Of a stretch of DNA of 64,000 nucleotides, positions 32,580 to 44,427 are shown piece by piece. Position 1 is the stretch's first letter, and each line of letters starts with the position of its first letter. The notes under the pieces were generated by a model. The model saw nothing but the letters and a program-made list of their open reading frames with translations, was not told the DNA's origin and did not search any database. The DNA is from Forficula auricularia (taxonomy: Eukaryota > Arthropoda > Insecta > Dermaptera > Forficulidae). Both the position numbers and the translations under genes were made by a program. The DNA is taken from the NCBI GenBank assembly GCA_024734495.1, contig JALMQS010000187.1, positions 2,533,933 to 2,597,932 on the forward strand. The letters are read 5' to 3'.

Positions 32580-32998
32580 CAGAGGTTACCAAACTGTGCG
32601 CCGCGGCTTCTTCCTAGGTGCGCCGCGAAGTTCATAATTAATTGAAGCAAGACATTTAGTCTAACTAGACAAAAAACAAAGTGAGAAGCTAAAAATGTAT
32701 TTATTATTCATTTTTAACTCCTACTTACGATTAAAGACACATAAACTTTTAACTTTGAAAGCCTCGAAAAAATCTGAAATACCCAAAGGATCCCCGGTGA
32801 TATGAATTTTTGAATTTAATAGAAAAATTAACTATTAATTTTCAAGGTATTTTTATCTATTCTAATACAAGAGTATTTAAAAAGATCAAATACGCTATTT
32901 GTTTTGATATATGTACTTTTACTTAGGATAATAGGGAGCCATGGAAAAATTTTAATTGGAAAAAGGAGCCGCGACACGGATAAGTTTGGGGACCCCTC
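32580..32998. mobile_element. hAT-like nonautonomous element (hAT-B)
   Basis: Ends CAGAGGTTACCAAACTGTGC and, on the right, agtttggggacccctc. Subterminal gcgccgcgg and gagccgcgac are typical of a widespread hAT group. Flanking 8-mers gtctatgc and gtttatgc differ by one base, fitting an aged 8-bp duplication. No transposase; the minus-strand 92-codon frame at 32,828-33,106 runs past the element end. Confidence 0.75.
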
Positions 32999-33007
32999 GT
33001 TTATGCA

Positions 33008-34123
33008 ATACTCAATCTTAGAGAAATTGAATTTGAGATTCAAGTTGGGTATCGCATATATGAAATAGAGCGTGATTTGCGTCTTAATTGATTGGCAGTA
33101 GCCCATTACTGAAGTTTTGCTCTACAGTGATTCAATTTTTAAAGGGAAAATTGAAAAACTTATTTCTAAGAACATCGGAGTTGTAAGTGAAATTCTTGGA
33201 GTAACAATGCACATAGAATACTGTATGTTTGACCTCAATTTTCAGATTGCAATAGTTGCGAAAATTCCAAACCTAATTTTTCTCTAGAAATACACTTTGG
33301 TTTTGAAGTATATTATTCGAAGGTAAATTATCTGTTATCATAATTTAAAAGAAGAAAACAAAATGATATTCCCTAGGTAAATTTTATCTTCGAAATAAGT
33401 TTGATGTATTTTTTTTTATAATATACATATATATCTTTCTCTTGAGCATTTCGTAACTTCATTAATTTATTTCCCCGAGCAATGAGCAAAGAAAAATTCA
33501 GAAAGAGAGAAGGGAAAGAGAAAAGATAAGAAGAAAGAAGAAGTGAAGTCATTAAAATAAATTTAATTGTTTGATTAAGGAAAAAGTAAAAAAAAGTGAT
33601 AGGATTCTAATAAAAGTTTGTTTTTGGAGATAATTTTTAGAGGGTTCAAGTTAAAAAATTACCAGGTGGATATTTAATAAATACTCAGCTACAATTTAAC
33701 ACTACAGTCCTGAATTTCTCGAATTCTTTAAGGGATGTCAGATCAAATCGTTTAAAGATCGTGTACACTGAACGGGAGTAGCTTATGTCTATTGGTAGAC
33801 TGAAACAACAACTTATAGAACAGTTCACATGAATAATCTAAAAAATTTTAAATATAAAATTCTAAGTAGGTTTCACAAAATAAAAGACTTGTTAGCATGA
33901 CTGTCTTATTTTTAAGAAACCTACCTAGAATTATATATTTTTTTAATTTTTTTAAAAAAATTTTAATTTTCTTTACTTTATTTAAATATGTTTTACCAAG
34001 AACCTACACTATTCTCCCTTAACAAAACATGAATAATCATTTTGAGCTAAGTTCTATGCTTTTTCTAATTTCAAATTACAAGTGATCAATTGTAAATTCT
34101 TTTTCTTCATGGGCTATACCTAA
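33008..34123. other. AT-rich stretch, nothing recognised
   Basis: No supported feature. The 5' limit of the LINE below is not sharply defined. Confidence 0.4.
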
Positions 34124-35319
34124 TTGACTCCAAAAACTTTCAGACAAAATCGTTCCACAGGCGACATCTTAACCTATGTCACCCACACCTTGAACAATAC
34201 TCTAGAGGCCGGAAAAGAAACCCTCGCTGTAGCCCTTGATATCTCCAAAGCTTTTGACCAGGTTTGGCACAAAATCTTCTTGCCAAACTGCCAGCCTTTG
34301 GATTCACACCAACACTTCGCAAATGGATAGAAAGCTTTCTGACAAACCGAAGTATAAAAGTTGTGGTGGATGGAACATCATCTGAATCGTTCTCCACAAA
34401 CTCTGGTGTTCCCCAAGGCTCTGTAATCTCCTCCACACTCTTCCTTATTTATATAAACGACCTTATTGATCAAACGGCAAACCCCACTCATTGTTACGCT
34501 GACGATAGCACTCTACACGGCAAACCCTTCTCCCGAATAATCGAATCAATATTGCCTCCTCAATTACTCTCGACCTAGACAAACTGAATAAATGGGGCTC
34601 TCAAAATTTAGTTAACTTTAATTCAAATAAGACTCAATGTTGTCTAATTTCTAGGCGCGAAAATAGAGATTTCCCTGATATTCACTTCGATTCGAATACC
34701 CTGAAAATGTGTGACAGCTCTATCCATGTTGGGCGTCTCTGTCGCATCTGACCTGTCTTGGAATGAACACATCTCCTCTGTGGCGAAATCTGCAGCAAGG
34801 AAGATTGGCTTCTTATTCAGGTCCAAGCGATTTTACAAACCCCCACAACTTCTCACCATCTACAAGGCCCAAATCCGCCCCTGTCTCGAATACGGCTCTC
34901 ATCTGTGGAGAGGAGCCTCAAAATATTCTCTTGCTACCCTTGATGCAATTCAGAAACGAGCCGTCAGGCTAATTGACGATTCTACCCTCACCGACTCCCT
35001 CGACTCGCTGGCTCATCGAAGAGATGTCTCTGCCCTTTCCCTTTTCTATAGATACTATCACGGCAGGTGCTCTGATGAGATAAAATCAATAATTCCCCCC
35101 AAAGCATACTTTGCACGCAGCACACGTTTTGCCGACTCCCAACACTCTTTTGCGGTCAAATTGGAAAAGTGCCGGACCACTTCATTCGCGAATACATATA
35201 TCCCCATGACTTCAAGGAACTGGAACTCTATCCCAGCCTCTATCTTTCCCAGCACCTATGATCTTCAAACCTTCAAAACCAGGGTGCATAGACACCTACG
35301 TCTACACCCTCTCACTTAA
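34124..35319 (+). pseudogene. jockey/CR1-like LINE reverse transcriptase, 5'-truncated and frameshifted
   Basis: Coding remnants on the plus strand give, in order: the finger/palm motif RSTGDILTYV...ALDISKAFDQVWH, the GVPQGSVISSTLFLIYINDL motif, and the YADDSTLHG catalytic box. A thumb/C-terminal region follows (LGVSVASDLSWNEHI, RPCLEYGSHLWRGA, IQKRAVRLID), ending QTFKTRVHRHLRLHPLT. At least three frame changes (near 34,275, 34,550 and 34,720) disrupt it. Endonuclease, ORF1 and 5' region are absent. The catalytic aspartates are still visible, so decay is moderate. The 3' UTR is short and structured and ends in a poly(A) run. It is a LINE of the jockey/CR1 group; finer placement needs a tree. 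Confidence 0.85.
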
Positions 35320-35341
35320 TCAACTTTCCCTTCTCTTCGGT

Positions 35342-35404
35342 AATGCAAGGGTCTTTCGAGATCCATAGGGGCTACACCTTTACTGGTGCACCCCTTCTTG
35401 CATT
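35342..35404 (+). ncRNA. structured 3' end of the LINE
   Basis: Three helices are predicted: closing stem AATGCAAG (35,342-35,349) with CTTGCATT (35,397-35,404); a 5-bp hairpin GGGTC/GATCC around tttcga; and a hairpin AGGGG...CACC with GGTG...CCCCT. The same layout with compensatory changes is present at 43,311-43,375. Such 3' structures are known to be recognised by LINE reverse transcriptases. The function here is inferred. Confidence 0.6.
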
Positions 35405-35414
35405 CGATTGCATT

Positions 35415-35437
35415 AAAAAAAAAAAAAAAAAAAAAAA
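35415..35437 (+). repeat. poly(A) tail of the LINE
   Basis: 23 consecutive A directly after gattgcatt, the 3' end of the retrotransposed copy. No target duplication was found. Confidence 0.85.
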
Positions 35438-38400
35438 CTGGCCATTATAATAAAAACTATCCATTCCATGTTAATTTTCCTGATTGGAAATTGTTCTCAG
35501 GGTTGGCTACCTGTTTCCTTCTCCTTTAAATTAGTGATAACAAATTTCAAAATGAAAATAAAATGTTAAAAATAAGATTAATTAAATTCAAAAGGGGAAT
35601 AATCACATCGGCCATCAATATCGTCTATTTCCAATTTGAAATTTCTTAGTCCCATTTTGAAGTTTATTTTTCTCATTTTAATAGATTAATTCCAACTTAG
35701 AGGTGAAAAGGTTTAAATTACCAGGCTTATAACTACATCATAGTATATCGTGGGTGATGAAAGCCTACTCGTCGTGGCTCCTGTTTTTCTAAACAGCTGT
35801 CTAGATAGCCTATAATTTACAAGGATTGGAAGATAGTCATTAATACCCCAATAGAAATCAATAAATCAATACCTCTAAAGATAAATTTTTTTGTAATTTA
35901 GTTGTATCTTTAGATTTTCATAGACTACAACCGTTCAAGAGCTATACTTAAAAGGATTCGACTTCTTTTTGATATCACCAATTTTTCATAAGTAGTATAG
36001 TAAAGCACGAAATTTCAAAATTGTATCAGTTCTTTGTAATAAAAATGAAAATATTTTAAAACTAAAACGAACTTTTCATGATCTCCACATAACCGAATTT
36101 TCTATATTCCGACACACAGACAAAAAAAAACAGTTGTAAAAATCCAAAATACCGATAGTAGTAGAGTTAATATTTCTAAAAAAAATGTCGAGAGTTTGTC
36201 AAGTCCTAAATTTGAATTGTTATAAATAATTTTTATTCTAGTTCCTTCACCTCGGTAGCCAAACCAAGTACCCGAATTACATTTTTATCATTCGAGTTCA
36301 ATTTCCGAAAGAGTGAATTCAATCCTTCTGACATATAATAAAAATTTTCCATAACAACTTAGGCTTAGTAGTTGATGACATCTCTTGAATTTTATTTTGC
36401 AAAAGAGTAATTAACAAGTATATCCATTTGGACTAAAAACTTACCATGCCGTTGCTGGTTACCCACACACACATATATCGTCACCCAATTCCAAGAACTA
36501 GCTAACTCCAAAAAATTCATTTTTGAGATTCCTGGCTATGTCATAGCTAAAATACATAAGAATTGTTATTTTTAACTGTAACAATAATAATGTGTAGTCA
36601 TATTAAGCATTTTATTCAGATAAGTACTTTAAAAATGCCCTGGTAAGGGAATAGGTAAAACGTTTTTCGCCCATTTCTCAAGAACTTAAAAAATCATGCA
36701 ACCAATGGGATGCACCTGGCTTTGATGGCCACAAAACCCGTTTTATTTTTCTAAATTCAGTTTTAAATATAGTCATATGGAGTTTTCCTAGTGAAACTAA
36801 CTTGTATAATTTTGAAGAAAAATGATTCTCTCCAAAGTGAATGAAATACTTTAACTTACATGCTTCATGATGTAATATAATTGAAAGTAAAAAAAAAATC
36901 TGAAAATAATTTTTATACTATATAATCTTTTTTTTTTTCAATTGTCTACATCAACAAAAGCAATGTTCCATTTTTCAGATAATGACACAATCTCTATGTA
37001 TGTGTGATAATGGCTCACTCACACATCCATTCTTACACATTTGCCACCTTTTGCTTTTTGTTCCCTCTCATATTTGAAAAGATTTCGCCACGGGAGATGG
37101 TCGCCTTGCCTTAAATTGGTCCAGAATCCCCTTTGCTCTCATCAATCATGGCCAGCCACTCGGTTTATCTAAGTCCTGAGTCTGTCTTGCGAGTCAAATA
37201 GAGGGGACGAAAGCAAACCCCGCAGCAGAGCTTACTCTATCTCTCGTCAAGCATCCCCTGAGGGCAAGGGGACAGCAAAACAATCCTAGAACTCTCAATA
37301 CACACCAACAAAACACAAAGTTTAGTTTAAATTTGTCAAAAACTACTTACGTTCATCAATTCTTGTTTTATTCAACACCCTCACGCCATCTATCCTACCT
37401 CAATATTAGCGTAGATTTAACTTCATTTACTAAATTACCTATAAAACAAGCTAACATTTATTGTTCTCAATGAGATAAGGCAATTAATCAACAAGAGAAT
37501 AACTGAAGTAGTTATGTAACTAACAGCCTCCTATATATATATGAAATCCCTCTGGTGTACTTCTGTGTTTGTCTGATTTTCTCTAACTTCTCAATGAGCT
37601 AAAAAGCTGAAACTTTGACATGCATTCTGTATAATAACTTTACTAAAAAATTCTAAAAGTTTCGAAATATTAACGAAAGCCGAGGTATTAAATTATTAAA
37701 AACTAAAAATATACTTTTTCAATTCCCAGTTCGCTATGTGTAAATTTTTGAAATTGTTCTAAAAATTCAATTTTCCAAGGAGTTCGACTTGCTTGGAATA
37801 ACTTATGGGATTATTTTCTACTCTATCCCAGATGTTATACTATAGAATATAGATGATGATTATTACATACCTGAAGGGGTTGAATAAAAACAACCCCCCG
37901 ACATGTACTAAAAATCATCCATAACAGTTCAGATTCAGTAAAAGATAATTTCGATTTTTTCGATGGAAATTTAAAAAGTTTGTTTTTGGACCCGAAACGT
38001 AAGTATTTTTTAGAGTCGAAAAACAGCTTCAGAACTTCCCTTTAAAAAAAAAAGGAAAAGTTAAATTATTTTATAGGGATAATAAATATAAGGGATGCAG
38101 CTAATGATCTCCAATTTGAAAGAATAGTCTGTGTTTAAATAAGATGTATTTTACTATCAAGTTTCAGTTTTGTGGACCAAACTGTTCGCTAAATAATCAC
38201 TAAAATTATAGATTGTAAATTTTTCTTCAGATTTTCTATTGAAAAAAATCAATAATAAGAATTATAAAATAGTAATTACTCATATTATATATCTATATTT
38301 ATTAAAGTAATGACTAATGAAATTGGCTTTGATCCAAGGAATGTTTAAATATGCACGCACTGTAGGATATAAAATTATTTCCGTAATCACTATTTGAATA

Positions 38401-38904
38401 CGCTTGTGTGTTGCACGTGAGTTTCATTCCTCAGCGTTTTTAATTGAAATCCTAAATTATACCAGAGGATTTAAAAAATTGTAATTTAGAATAATACTAA
38501 AGGTATATAAAGACTGATGCCCGAACTCAAGCTAATAACTAATATCTATATAAAGTGAAAATTGATTAACACGTGACTGAGAGGCCAAAATATTTATTCG
38601 TATTAAAAGAATTTTGTATTAAACATATTGAATTGCAAACAAAAAAAAATATGTATACATACTCCCAAAATTACATTTATTAGAGTATATCATATTAGAT
38701 AGAGTATATTTGAAATGACAAATGTATTAAACATTTTATACATACATTATGTATGTACGATATGTATCCATTTAATAAAAAACAATAAAATGAATAAAAA
38801 TATTAATAAAAACTTAATAAACTTTAATATATTATGTACCAATCTAATTTTGAATTTTTTTATAAAAACAAATACAAATTTATTGATTTTTTCCAAAATA
38901 ACAT
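35438..38904. other. mostly AT-rich; GC-richer single-copy-looking block at 37,080-37,310
   Basis: The block (gatttcgccacgggagatgg onward to gggcaaggggacagcaaaac) has no long open frame and no similarity to repeats in the window. It could be an untranslated exon or conserved regulatory DNA. The rest is featureless. Confidence 0.4.
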
Positions 38905-39073
38905 ATTTTCTTCATTCCGAGAAGCGAAATCTTTTCGTGTTAAGCGATTTTTGTTTTCCTGTTAAAAGAAATAAAATGTATGAAAATACCTAGTATTTTG
39001 TCGGGACCGCATTATTATTTCGTGTTAACCGATTTTTCATGTTAAGCGTTTTCGCGTTTAACGATTTCCACTG
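38905..39073 (-). mobile_element. pogo/Tigger-like fragment
   Basis: The minus strand starts CAGTGGAAATCGTTAAACGC next to TA (39,074-39,075) and continues with 'gcttaacatgaaaaatcgg' type subterminal repeats, typical of pogo-like elements. The other terminus was not found, so I treat it as truncated. Confidence 0.5.
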
Positions 39074-40084
39074 TATATTTCGAATTTTATTTATTTAATA
39101 TTTATTCTACTCTTTATTTATTTTCGTAACCCTTTAATGGCCTGACTTTATTATTAAACTTTAGGTGGATGCGTTTGAATATTATTCCTAACGTGGTTGA
39201 AATAATCTTAATAGTAATTGATTTTTAATGAGAAAAATTGACGCCTGCATTTGTTAGGGTAGGCATTCGGTGAGCAAAGATGCTCAAAGTATTGCGTTGT
39301 TGTCAGGGGTTACGAGAAGTTCATACCCCATAAATAAACATGGCTATAATTTTAGGTGATTTTTTTATTTGCTGGCGTTTAAAAATGGATAAACCTAAAT
39401 TGAATGAAAAAATTGCACGAATTTCCCAATTCAATCTTTATTAATGAAAATTATGAACGAATTTGATATCATAAAATTATAGGAATTATCGTTAATCCCT
39501 GTAAACCATACAATAGAGCAGTGAGGCTCATTGATTTCTCCTTATAAAGTTTACTTGAAAATTTATATTGCGAGTTTCTTACAGTAAAGTGAGTTAAGAA
39601 ACGTTACTTTTTGATGAATAAGCAAAGGGTAGCAAATAAATAAGTGAATGTAAAAAGAAAAAAGATATTATTTCTTAAGCGAGACTTAATTCAATCATTA
39701 GAATAAGAATTAATACATGCGAAGTTTTATATTGGAGTGGCGATAAATTACAAGTTTATCAATTAAAAGTTTACAAATTCAAGTAGAAGAGAGGTTAAAG
39801 GGGTGGAAGAGGACTTTTCAAGATTTCAAACGTCGGCGTCGGGGAGTGCCGATCGGAATATTAGATCTCGGGTGTCAAATAACCTCGAGGGATCGCAACT
39901 TTTCTTCTTTAGAGAAAAAAAAAACAAGCAATAAAGCTTTAGCTAAGAATTTTCGTTTTCAAAGTCCACAGGAAACGAAACAGAAACAATTTCCGAGAGA
40001 AAAATTAACTCAAGATGAAAATGAGATTCTATTAAAGACAATTATGAAATATTTTTGAGGGCCAATTAATTTGGTCAACAACAT
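39074..40084. other. AT-rich stretch, nothing recognised
   Basis: The 70-codon frame at 39,846-40,058 has no recognisable motif. Confidence 0.4.
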
Positions 40085-40217
40085 TTTCATCATCATTAAT
40101 CATTTCTTAGTATTTTTCCGAATTTCCATTGATAAAGGGATGATTTCTCCTAAAATGTTTTGATATTTAATAAACGTTTTGAGATTGTTTTTATAAAAGA
40201 ACTGCATTTATTTAATA
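40085..40217 (+). repeat. single arm of the TTCTCCCGAAA foldback family
   Basis: Homologous to the left arm (reverse complement) of 24,380-24,650: ttccattgataaagggatga through gattgtttttataaaagaac. The hAT-A composite inserted in its end. Confidence 0.5.
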
Positions 40218-41714
40218 CAGCGGTATCTATGTCCAACCTTTCGGCTTACACGGGCCACATTTGAAGAAAAAAATTGTCCGCGGATAAAATATTATAATTC
40301 TATTGATATTTGTTATTCAAAAATTATAGTTAATAATGTAGAAATAAGAACTTTATTTTTTAGCCCATAGTGAGCTTCTAATTTTACTTTTTGTAAATTT
40401 TTTACTTGAAAATAGCTTCTCATATATGTAAATACATACCTACATACTTACAGAAAATGATATTATTCGTATGTATTAGTATTTGTTTATATTTTTTCCT
40501 GGCTAGATAATTTATATAAAATTCTAATAAAGAAACAATATTCAATTTTTCTTTCAGATCGGTATTTAGATAATTGTTGTTTTAGAATCTAGAACATTCA
40601 ATCAGAAAGTTTACAAGTAGAAACTTTATTTCTAATGAAAATGGAGTCGAAAATAGACTAAAATGATGATGATTTTTTCGGAAATCTTGAAATTTATAAT
40701 AGTTCAAGATTCAAAATTTAAAAATGGCACTTTTATTTTTTGAAAACTTCAAAGTATTTTTCGGTTTTTTTATTTTAAAGAAAAAAAAATTATCAGCCAT
40801 AATTGTTGTATGTTTTCCAGTATCTGCATATAAATCTCAATCTTTTAATGTATTTTATGACTTTATATTGGGCCACGGGTTGGACAGCCCTGGTTTAAAT
40901 CGAATAGGATTAAAGAAGGGTATAAAGAATTATAATTTATTTTTTAAAAGGGTCACGGATTTAATAATCCCTGACAATCCAGTATCTATTGACATGTAAA
41001 AACGTGCAAAGATATAAAAGACAAGTCCTGACAAGTTTTAGTCCAGGAGAGAAATTATCTAGTAATTATGATTGTTCTAGAAAACCCCAATTGAAGGGTT
41101 TGCTGCAAAAAAGGAAGTAGCTCCATTCCTATTGATGTTGGGAGATATTAACACTATCTTGTGCAAAAAAAGCTTTTGTTTGGTAGACGAAGGATGTAGC
41201 TCCAATCGTTATTTCCAGCGTTGCTCAACAGATGGAGCTGCCTGTCATTTTGAATTTTGTCGTCGTTTTGAATTTTTTAAACGTTTTTTGGGGTTTCCCA
41301 AAAACTGAAAAAATTGAGCTACCTCCTTTTGCAGCAAACCCTTCAATTCCTTTTGTCTCCTTGTACTAGAATGATAATTATAGACTTGATTACTGTCGTA
41401 GCATATAAATTACTGAAATAATACATATTTAAAAAAATGAAAATATGAGAAGAAGAAGAATTTTTAAATATTCGAATCTTCATTATTTTTTTATCGTATA
41501 TAGTTGAGGCTATAATTTTGCTGTTAGTGAATTTTATTCTTGAAAAAAGCTTCACGTATTGTACAAATGTACATTCATATTTCCTAAAAGGGAATAAATA
41601 TATTTCTACATATAAATCTCAATGTTTTAAGGAAGTTTATGATTTTATGTTGGGCTATTCTCATTGCAGTGCTGGGCCGCATGCGGCCCGCGGGCCACGG
41701 GTTAGACACCCTTG
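40218..41714. mobile_element. hAT-A composite with perfect 8-bp target duplication
   Basis: Outer ends CAGCGGTATCTATGTCCAACC-like on the left and GGGTTAGACACCCTTG on the right form inverted repeats. ATTTAATA lies outside both (40,210-40,217 and 41,715-41,722). Inside there is a second, right-type hAT end (gggttggacagccctgg, about 40,874-40,892), then a spacer, then the 3' part of a second unit. The duplication shows that the 1.5-kb composite inserted as one piece. The same join is present at 30.1-31.2 kb. A 252-bp MITE interrupts the spacer. No transposase. Confidence 0.85.
41093..41344. mobile_element. 252-bp MITE with empty site preserved elsewhere
   Basis: About 29-bp inverted ends (GAAGGGTTTGCTGCAAAA; the left has two extra A) flanked by AATT on both sides (41,089-41,092 and 41,345-41,348). 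The homologous composite at 30.1 kb reads straight through ccccaattcctt with a single AATT, proving insertion and defining both ends exactly. No coding capacity. The superfamily is not identified. Confidence 0.9.
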
Positions 41715-41730
41715 ATTTAATATATTAAAA

Positions 41731-42219
41731 CACGCTTCTTAAACTTTTTTTCATTTGTGACCCCATTTTGACTGATAAATTTTATTGAGCCCCCATATTA
41801 TATACAAAATATATAGTAAAAGATAAGCTATGAGTTTTACTAGCAAATCATAAATAAATTTATTGTGAAGCCAATATCTGTCTAATCATAACTATAATAA
41901 TAATTGTATCATTAATTAAATATGCATAATCTCAATTATTAAATTTAAATAATAATGAAATGGATCTTCTTGTTTCTTATTAAATAAAAATATAAACAGA
42001 AGTTCATCATTTTTCAAATTTGAGTTATATTTTTATTTTAAAATCGCCGCAAATTCTCAAATTTGAAAATTCAGTGACAGATGCCTCTAATTCACTAAAC
42101 TTTAATTTTTGGCCGTTGCACATTAAATTTTTTCATTGATCATTGTTTCATTGTCATTGTTACTCTATATTTCGCGACTCCAAAATTCAGTAACGCGACC
42201 CATAGTTTAAGAAGCACTA
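41731..42219. mobile_element. hAT-like nonautonomous element (hAT-C)
   Basis: Inverted ends CACGCTTCTTAAACT and the complement of AGTTTAAGAAGCACTA, with subterminal gtgacccc and gcgaccc blocks typical of a known hAT group. Flanks tattaaaa and catcaaaa agree at 6 of 8 positions. No transposase. Confidence 0.7.
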
Positions 42220-42227
42220 CATCAAAA

Positions 42228-42928
42228 CAGTCAATAATAAATAATAATAATAATATTATATACAAAAATATAAATCTCATAAGATCCTTACACTTCTCTT
42301 GGAATATTAAACTACTGATTCAAGTGAAATGCGACACTCCTGAAAAGTTATACCTCTATTGAACAAAACATCCAATATTGTTGAGATGACTTTTATTACA
42401 GAGAAAACCATTATGTTAGGCAATTTATTTTCTCCTATAATCCTTTAAGTTTGGAAATATTTTTAATTATCATAATGGGATAATAAATTAAAAAAACTGT
42501 GTCTACCACTTGAAAAAATATGGCTATAAAAAGTGATTAAATGCATAATTTATTCTACGAAGTAAAATAAATAATATTTTATGATTATTATAAAAATATG
42601 CTAAAAGTGTTGTCGAATTCATTACCACACGTTCGGTCCATCTCGTCCAAATAATATAGTGCGATTTTTTTCATAATTATTATTTAACAAAATGAAGAAT
42701 ATAAATATTAAGCTTAATCGGACTATCCCAGGATTTTACATTTTATTATTGTGATTTTCACTTCTAAATCGTTAAACCATGTCAATTATTGACATATCTT
42801 TCTCAGTCGAGCACTTCTGCCCTTCGTAAGATGAAATGAGCGATATCTAGCATTTACTTAATAAATTTAATTATTTTATTTTTTATTTTTGCTTAGCTGG
42901 TGGACCTAATTGTTTCAGTTCATAATTA
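42228..42928. other. AT-rich stretch, nothing recognised
   Basis: No supported feature. Confidence 0.5.
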
Positions 42929-43055
42929 ATATTTCAAAAAAATTCTATTTTTTCGATATTCACTTATTAGAGCTTTCTTGTAGACCAAAAGGCCATGGTT
43001 AAGCTCAATTTTTTTTATCTAAATAGTTTCAACTGTTTTTTCCAAAAAACACTTT
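42929..43055 (-). repeat. REP-1 fragment
   Basis: Matches the REP-1 interior (ttttttcgatattcacttat, then ggccatggttaagctcaatt). Confidence 0.55.
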
Positions 43056-43091
43056 TATCACCTTTTCTTCCTTTGTTCTGTTTTAAGGGTT

Positions 43092-43298
43092 TTGTGCGAA
43101 ATACCTAAACGATTTTTTAAGATTCACCACCCCTTCGCGCTTAAATTGGATACTAACCGAACAAACGTCAATTCGTTTATCCCTATGATTTCTAGAAACT
43201 GGTACTCTCATCCCCTATCCGTCTTCCCAACTACAAATAACCACCAGTCTTTCAAGACCCGCATCCACAGATACCTTCAACTCCGGTTCAATCCCTGA
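43092..43298 (+). pseudogene. C-terminal LINE fragment, second copy
   Basis: About 65 codons match the last part of the LINE at 34-35 kb. HHPFALKLDTNRTNVNSFIPM corresponds to QHSFAVKLEKCRTTSFANTYIPM, followed by SRNW, the FPTT block and SFKTRIHRYLQL. The frame is intact to the natural stop, but everything upstream is missing. It is a strongly 5'-truncated insertion. TGTGCG at about 43,093 and again just after the A tract may be a short target duplication, though it overlaps coding sequence. Confidence 0.75.
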
Positions 43299-43310
43299 AA
43301 TTTCTTCTTT

Positions 43311-43375
43311 CGATACAAGGGTCCAGAACGGACTACAGAGGTTGTGCTTCTTTGGTGCAACTTCTTCTTGTATCG
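43311..43375 (+). ncRNA. structured 3' end of the LINE, second copy
   Basis: Closing stem CGATACAAG with CTTGTATCG, a hairpin GGTCC/GGACT, and a hairpin AGAGGTTG...CAACTTCT. Same order and spacing as 35,342-35,404. In the closing stem a G-C pair is replaced by A-T and an A-T pair by G-C relative to that copy. A short A tract follows (43,386-43,392). Confidence 0.6.
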
Positions 43376-43392
43376 ATATCATTATAAAAAAA

Positions 43393-43672
43393 CTATGTGC
43401 GTCAATTAATTACACAGATAGCGTTTTTGGTACTTGGGATAAATTTTCTAGAGAATGCTAACCTTTATTTCTTAATCAAACTAAGATCTTTCACAGCCTT
43501 TATGAATATTTATTTTAAATTTACATAGATAGATTATTATTATATTATTATTATTCATAGAAGAAAGACAGTATTTATTGAAAACGCTTTTTAGTAATTT
43601 AGCGTCTTTTCCTCTTTTAAATTGGACTTCTTCAGGCTCGCATTAAAAGAAGATAGGGTGCGAAATCCTATC
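43393..43672. other. no feature recognised
   Basis: AT-rich, including a TTA microsatellite near 43,536-43,555. Confidence 0.4.
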
Positions 43673-43943
43673 AGATCTTTAATCATAATACAAAAAACTA
43701 CATGTGAAATTTCGTTCTAATATTTACACTAGTTTTTGAGCTAGAGAGTACACAAAATTTGGTAACGTACTAACAGACATTTTGAAAAAATAATTAATAT
43801 TTCAAAAAATTCAATTTTTTCGATGTTCCTTTATTAAAGCTTTCTTGTAGACCAAATCGCCATGGTTATGCTCAATTTTTTTATCAAAATAGTTTCCAAA
43901 AAACACTTTTTTCATGCACGAATAGATTACTTGACCATACCCT
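43673..43943 (-). repeat. REP-1 fragment, split by hAT-D
   Basis: Matches REP-1 in reverse from 'aatcataatacaaaaaact' to 'cttgaccatacc'. Its expected end (tatggtaaagtaaaa-like) resumes as tatgatgtagtaaaa at 44,411-44,425, after the hAT insertion. Confidence 0.6.
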
Positions 43944-44410
43944 CAGGGCCGTTCCTGACCCGTTGTGCGCCCTGATGCAAGTTAGGATTTTCCGCCCTTT
44001 CTAAGAAATACTAGAAAATAAAGTAACCGGAATGGACCCTACTCACCAAAAAATGTAGGATATTTTATAATAAAAATGATTCAAAAAAGTAGCAGACATG
44101 GGAAAACTAATTTATTGTAAATAAAAAAAAAATTAAATATTATCGAGTTAAAATTTGTAAATATGCATGGAAAGCCTTTTTTACCCAAAGCTATTTGAAC
44201 CTGGGTTTGAGGACAATAGAGTTCACCGTCTTTTCCCAACATAATAAATACAATGGAACAATTTCTCCCATCAAAATTCCAGACGAACTTAATATTTTTT
44301 TTTAATTCTTAATTTTAAAACTAAATTTAATTTTCTTTCCGGGACGTTGCAAGTCCGCCACTCGAGCTTGAGCACCTTGTGTTTCTCACCACCCTGTAGG
44401 TACAGCCCTG
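43944..44410. mobile_element. hAT-like nonautonomous element (hAT-D) inside REP-1
   Basis: Left end CAGGGCCGTTCCTGACCC and right end the complement of CAGGGCTGTACCTACAGG. The group is widespread and CAGGGCCG-terminated. The REP-1 sequence is interrupted exactly at the two ends, supporting the boundaries, but the flanking 8-mers do not match. Confidence 0.7.
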
Positions 44411-44427
44411 TATGATGTAGTAAAAAA

